DNA from: JBCCFX01 sp039029515
Lineage (GTDB): Bacteria > Planctomycetota > Phycisphaerae > Phycisphaerales > SM1A02
Reading direction: 5' to 3'
NCBI GenBank assembly: GCA_039029515.1
Contig: JBCCFX010000066.1
Location: 1-18,152, forward strand
Length of the DNA stretch: 18,152 nt
Of the stretch, positions 14,104 to 18,152 are shown in pieces. The notes beneath the pieces are model-generated. The model saw only the letters and a program-made list of their open reading frames with translations. It did not search any database and was not told where the DNA came from. The first letter of the stretch is position 1. Every line of letters begins with the position of its first letter. A program made the translations under genes and the position numbers.

Positions 14104-14799
14104 TCAGGCAGGAGAGAAGACGAGCAAACCGTCATCGGCACGTCGTTGCGGGTCCGAGAAGCCGGCAAGCCGAGCCACTGCGGTCAGGAGATCGATGGTC
14201 CATAATCGGAACCGCTGATCGGTCGCCTTCGGGGTCCAGATGTCCGGATCAATGGCTGCCCGCGGCCGCAAGGCGAAAATCGGTTCAGCGGTCGCCCACA
14301 CCATCTGCAGGTCGCCGTCTTCACTGATCCCCGACTGCCAGTTGCCCTCGGTCAGTTCCGGGAAGAAGTCGTGCGCGAGGTCATCGATGATGAACACGCC
14401 GTTCTCGCGAAGACCGCGCCGAACCTGCCCGAGCGTTGCGATCGCATCGTCGATGTCCAGCACCGTCATCCATGTGTTCCCGAGACACATGATCGCATCG
14501 AACGGACCGCCAAGCGCCGGCCACGGCGCCATGAAGTCAAGCTCGCGAAGATCGGCGGACATTCCGGCGGCATGCAACGCGTTCGTGCAGGTCTCCAGCG
14601 CGGCCGAATCTGTGTCGACGCCCGTGACGATGGCACCGGCTTCCACCAGCGGAATCAACGTGCGGCCGGTGCCACACCCGAGATCCAGTACGCTGACGCC
14701 GGGACGACCGAACAGTTGCGCGAGTCCGGCACGCTGTGCGGCATCGCGATCGTCATCGTGTGGGGTGTTCTGATCCAACCACGCTGGCGTGTTACTCAC
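14104..14799 (-). CDS. class I SAM-dependent methyltransferase
   Basis: The 231 aa protein has the Rossmann motif I VLDLGCGTGRTLIPL at 37-51, the acidic residue after strand 2 in GVDTD (Asp62), RELDF (Asp88) and a strand 4 segment FDAIMCLGNTW. The substrate is unknown; the C-terminal half is long and contains NGVFIIDDLAHDFFPE, typical of small-molecule methyltransferases. Its ATG overlaps the stop of the transglutaminase gene as ATGA, so the two are translationally coupled. The function in this cluster is unclear. Confidence 0.88.
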   Translation of the reverse strand: MSNTPAWLDQNTPHDDDRDAAQRAGLAQLFGRPGVSVLDLGCGTGRTLIPLVEAGAIVTGVDTDSAALETCTNALHAAGMSADLRELDFMAPWPALGGPFDAIMCLGNTWMTVLDIDDAIATLGQVRRGLRENGVFIIDDLAHDFFPELTEGNWQSGISEDGDLQMVWATAEPIFALRPRAAIDPDIWTPKATDQRFRLWTIDLLTAVARLAGFSDPQRRADDGLLVFSPA

Positions 14800-17096
14800 C
14801 GTTTTACCTTCAGGTGCTGCGCCAGCGCATCGACCGATGCGTTGACCTCATCGAGTTCTTTCGCCGGCAGCGATTCGCCGCCATAGCGAACACGGTAAAA
14901 CGCGCGCGAAATGTGATCAATCCAGCTCGCGACCTGTGGATTGGATGCCTCCAACTGTTCGCCGTACAGCTGCGGCGGCGCCCATGCCGGCTTCGTCAGT
15001 CGAGCGCGATGCAGCACGTTGAGCATGTCCACATAGAACCCGACTTGTCGCACCATCGAGCGATACTGTTTGCCCCGAAGATGTTCAAGATGGGCACGAC
15101 GCCGAATCGTTCGTATGCGGCGAACAAGGCGGACGAACACGATGATGGCGAGGATCAACGCAAAGCCGATGGTGCCCATCCAGATGTAACCGGTCGGCCC
15201 CAGCGCGAATGCCTGATTGATCCTGGCCATTTCCTGCCGGACATCCTGCCATCGTCGCTCGAGCGTGACTGCCCACCCCTGATCGAGCGAGTCCGCGAGT
15301 TTGGATTGGGAATCGCTATCGAATTCCACGACGTTATTGTTCCAGTCCTCTTCGAACTGCTGATACATCCAGCGCAGGCGATCCGCGATTGAGTTGTCGG
15401 ATGCGTGCATGGCAAACAGCGCATCCTGCGGCGTGGGATCGAACCGCTCCCAGCCAAGTCGTGATGTTCGCACTTCCACCCACGCATGCGCATTGGATTC
15501 GAGCACGTTGTACCGCTCAGCAACCTTGTCGTAATCCAGCACGACGTAGCCGGTGACGACGCGTGCCTGAGCACGCACACTGTGACACAGCGCGGCGAGG
15601 GCTGAGGCAAAGTACTCGCAATGGCCGCGTTTGGTTTCCAACAGGAATCGCGCGACGGGATCCTGTCGGCGGCGTGACGCCAGTTGCGTGTTTCCAAGAT
15701 CGAGCGTGTAGAGGTAATCACCGCTGCGAAGGAAGCGTTGGAATGCGACGGCGACATCCCGGTTCCACTGCAATCGGTCGGCGAGTCCGCTCGGTCGTTG
15801 CGTCGGGATGTTTGAGTCACGAAGAATGTCACGAGCCAGCTCCGCCACGCGCGGACTGTCGTCGTACAACGCAAGACGCGCCGGCGCGCGAATGGGATCC
15901 CATCGCCGAGGCACGCGCATGATCGCGCCTTCCATCAACGTTTCGAGTTGTTCCTCGCGCGGTCTGTCGTACGCCGCAATCGTGTATTGACGAATCGGTT
16001 GTCCGTGCTCCAGATTCACCGTCAGTGTGTCAGGGACGTATCGAATCGTGATGAGATCCTCGGTACTGATCGCATACGGTGCGTACACGCTGAAGAACGT
16101 GTCCGTCGGTCGGACGAATTCGAAGTTCATCGTGATGCCATCGCCGGCGACGGGCACTTCGGGATTGAGCGAGGTCATACGCGGCGGGACGACGTCCAGA
16201 AACCGCATGCGAGACGCAGGACGCGGATACGTTCGCCATGCACCACCGCGTCGATAGAGTTCAAGCACTGCCCCGCGCAGATAGACTGGCCCCTGGAGCG
16301 CGACCGGTCGGCCGAGGGGATCGCGCGTATCAATGGTGAATGCCAACTCGCGCGATTCATTGATGCGACCACCATCGCGCAGGTTGATCTCGTCGTTGTA
16401 GCCGCCGGTCTGCGTGAGGCTCGGCGCATCAAGTTCTCGCAGCATGCCACGGCCGAAGGTCCGCGGATACAGCGTGAAGACGAACACGCTCATCGCCATG
16501 CCAATCAGGGCGACAACCACGGCGAGCGCCCGGAAATGCAACGGCGCATGACGGCCGACGATCGGCTTGATGGACGGGGACGTGCGAGCTTGCGCAGGCG
16601 TCGCCCTCGTGCGTTCTCGTCGGGATCGCTCGTAGGACGCGTAGAACTGGAACAGCAGCAGGACATAGAGACCGAGCGCAATGTAGACGATGACGAAGAT
16701 GCCATACAGCAGCGAAGCAGACTGCATACAGCCAGTGAGCATCAACAGCAGGCTCAGCATGAGCAGATGCGCGTGATCGCGAGCCGACTTTCGATCGTAG
16801 AGTTTGATGAGCGTCAGCCAGACGCCGAATCGCCCCATCGTGCCGATCAACTGGTCGGCTTCCGGGAACTTGAGCACTTCGATGAACGCATGCAGCGAGA
16901 GCGCGATCATGAGGATGTTGCCAACCCATCGTGGCAGTGATCGACCGCGCGGCCCTTCCGTGACGAACCAACTCATCGCAGCGAGCGTGCCGCCAACAAG
17001 GAGAATCGTGACGCTCTCCTGCGCGAACGACACTGACACGATGCTCAGGAGCACCAACAGGAATGCGAGGATGGGAAAGCTGCGCACCAGACTCAT
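14796..17096 (-). CDS. TgpA-type membrane transglutaminase-like protein (DUF3488 / transglutaminase / DUF4129)
   Basis: This is a 766 aa membrane protein. Several transmembrane helices lie in residues 5-150 and one at 188-209, followed by an extracytoplasmic region with the transglutaminase core. GHCEYFASALA has the catalytic Cys493, NAHAWVEV has His537 and RFDPTP has Asp553, so the triad is complete. One more helix lies at about 637-657, then a cytoplasmic C-terminal helical region. This order is that of the DUF3488-transglutaminase-DUF4129 proteins, which sit beside MoxR ATPases and DUF58 proteins. Proposed roles are in the cell envelope, but the substrate is unknown. It overlaps both neighbours by four bases (ATGA). 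Confidence 0.93.
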   Translation of the reverse strand: MSLVRSFPILAFLLVLLSIVSVSFAQESVTILLVGGTLAAMSWFVTEGPRGRSLPRWVGNILMIALSLHAFIEVLKFPEADQLIGTMGRFGVWLTLIKLYDRKSARDHAHLLMLSLLLMLTGCMQSASLLYGIFVIVYIALGLYVLLLFQFYASYERSRRERTRATPAQARTSPSIKPIVGRHAPLHFRALAVVVALIGMAMSVFVFTLYPRTFGRGMLRELDAPSLTQTGGYNDEINLRDGGRINESRELAFTIDTRDPLGRPVALQGPVYLRGAVLELYRRGGAWRTYPRPASRMRFLDVVPPRMTSLNPEVPVAGDGITMNFEFVRPTDTFFSVYAPYAISTEDLITIRYVPDTLTVNLEHGQPIRQYTIAAYDRPREEQLETLMEGAIMRVPRRWDPIRAPARLALYDDSPRVAELARDILRDSNIPTQRPSGLADRLQWNRDVAVAFQRFLRSGDYLYTLDLGNTQLASRRRQDPVARFLLETKRGHCEYFASALAALCHSVRAQARVVTGYVVLDYDKVAERYNVLESNAHAWVEVRTSRLGWERFDPTPQDALFAMHASDNSIADRLRWMYQQFEEDWNNNVVEFDSDSQSKLADSLDQGWAVTLERRWQDVRQEMARINQAFALGPTGYIWMGTIGFALILAIIVFVRLVRRIRTIRRRAHLEHLRGKQYRSMVRQVGFYVDMLNVLHRARLTKPAWAPPQLYGEQLEASNPQVASWIDHISRAFYRVRYGGESLPAKELDEVNASVDALAQHLKVKR

Positions 17097-18152
17097 GCGG
17101 CAGCCTCCGTCGACTCGTCGTCAGCGGATTCGTCGTTGTGCTCCGCGTCAGGATTGACATCCACGCCGAGTTGTCGAACCGCAAGCGCATCCAACTGCGA
17201 CGCGCTGACATGCCAGGCATCGTCACGGCCTGAGAGGTCGACGCGATCCGGATGCACCACCGCGAGCCCGGCTCGCTCGAAGTCGACGATGTCCGCGACC
17301 CTGGTCTCGGTGCGCGAACTGTCGAGATCAATCCCTGCGAGCGCTGCCATCATCTTGTGGAAATGCCACTGATTCCTGCGAAGCGGAATGGACGGCGTAT
17401 CGATCCCCATGATGGTCAGGCCGATTTCAAATCCACGGGCATCCGCCATACGGAGGAGTGATGCGGCGAAGGAAATGGCGTTCTCTTCGCGCTCACGCGC
17501 ATGCTCGACGCCTTCCGTTCGCGCGATGGGAAGGTCGTTCGTCGCGATTGTCAGATCAAGCACCACGCGCAGGCGAGGTGGATTCGGTTGTGTTCGCTCG
17601 ATGGTGACCAACGCATCGCGTGTCGCCGAACGCTTCCATGAAATCTGACGAAGCGGGTCGCCAATGCGGTACTCGCGCATGCCGAAGTACTCGTCGCCGG
17701 AGCCCGGTTGCTGTGAAGCGCGCACGCCGGTCAGGCCGGACATGCTGATGGCATCCAGCACGCGCGGCTGCAACTCGTAGACGAGCGGATAGATCAGCGT
17801 GTGTTGCGGCTGTGAAAACGTCACCGACTTCTTGAGCAGGCCGAACGGAAACGTCGAATACGCGCGCACCTGATCGAAGCGTGCTTCGCCGCGCCGATGC
17901 GGCCAGTGCACCGCTTCACCGTGGACGGTCTCGCCCGGGCCGACATGCATCACCCAGGCGCCGACTGCGCCCATCAGACGAGGCCATGTCGTGCGCTCGG
18001 CATCCGGCATTTCGCGCAGGTGGATATTGAAGATAGAAAAGAAACGATTGCGATTCGTCACCGCATACTGCACGAGCAGTGGCTCACCGACCGCGCCGTG
18101 GCGCGGATCGTTCCGGTGAATACGCAGACCCGACATCATCGCACCGGAAACG
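17093..18152 (-). CDS. DUF58 domain protein, N-terminus outside the window
   Basis: The frame is open to the window end (VSGA before the first Met at 18139), so the real start is probably upstream and outside. Visible parts are an immunoglobulin-like segment (HGAVGEPLLVQYAVTNRN) and the DUF58 signature EYFGMREYRIGDPLRQISWKRSA at roughly residues 150-172 of the visible part, then a vWA-like fold (LRVVLDLTIA) and an acidic tail. The usual N-terminal pair of transmembrane helices must lie beyond the edge. DUF58 proteins occur with MoxR ATPases and TgpA-type transglutaminases, and the four-base overlap with the next gene confirms the operon. A moxR gene is expected just upstream. Confidence 0.9.
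   Translation of the reverse strand, partial: VSGAMMSGLRIHRNDPRHGAVGEPLLVQYAVTNRNRFFSIFNIHLREMPDAERTTWPRLMGAVGAWVMHVGPGETVHGEAVHWPHRRGEARFDQVRAYSTFPFGLLKKSVTFSQPQHTLIYPLVYELQPRVLDAISMSGLTGVRASQQPGSGDEYFGMREYRIGDPLRQISWKRSATRDALVTIERTQPNPPRLRVVLDLTIATNDLPIARTEGVEHAREREENAISFAASLLRMADARGFEIGLTIMGIDTPSIPLRRNQWHFHKMMAALAGIDLDSSRTETRVADIVDFERAGLAVVHPDRVDLSGRDDAWHVSASQLDALAVRQLGVDVNPDAEHNDESADDESTEAAA

Overview
The window looks like the chromosome of a Planctomycetota bacterium, probably from the Phycisphaerae. The main clue is a secreted protein ending in a PAP-type PEP-CTERM tail (Pro-Ala-Pro, hydrophobic stretch, RRRR), a form common there. High GC, basic protein tails and a DUF58-transglutaminase cluster fit. 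The placement is inference; there is no rRNA or other marker gene to test it.

Region 1 (1-4340, minus strand) is a tightly packed run: nadC, birA, a left-handed beta-helix acyltransferase of the serine acetyltransferase type, an FkbH-like HAD-IIIC protein and the first 24 codons of an acyl carrier protein. Most of these genes overlap. Region 2 (4407-5722, plus strand) is a two-gene unit, a queuosine-precursor transporter and a HIT-family hydrolase, divergent from nadC. The divergent promoters appear to give leaderless transcripts.

Region 3 (5768-7926, minus strand) holds three small exported proteins, each its own transcription unit. The most interesting is a PEP-CTERM protein of 200 aa. Its long leader contains what I read as a complete cobalamin (B12) riboswitch at about 6766-6529. 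The other two are a His/Arg-rich secreted protein with 12-residue repeats and a Gly/His/Tyr-rich lipoprotein. A B12-controlled surface-anchored protein suggests a cobalamin-capture function.

Region 4 (8220-12361) has pyruvate phosphate dikinase with an unusual lysine-rich N-terminal tail, and a divergent pabB broken by a single missing base near 11927.

Region 5 (12362-13107) is an orphan gene between two inverted copies of one element: heptad-spaced G runs followed by a REP-like hairpin. Each copy starts directly after the stop codon of its flanking gene (pabB, PilZ).

Region 6 (13110-18152, minus strand) has a PilZ/YcgR-like protein, a SAM methyltransferase, a TgpA-type membrane transglutaminase and a DUF58 protein cut by the window end. 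The last three are joined by ATGA overlaps.

No tRNA, rRNA, insertion sequence, prophage or CRISPR array was seen.
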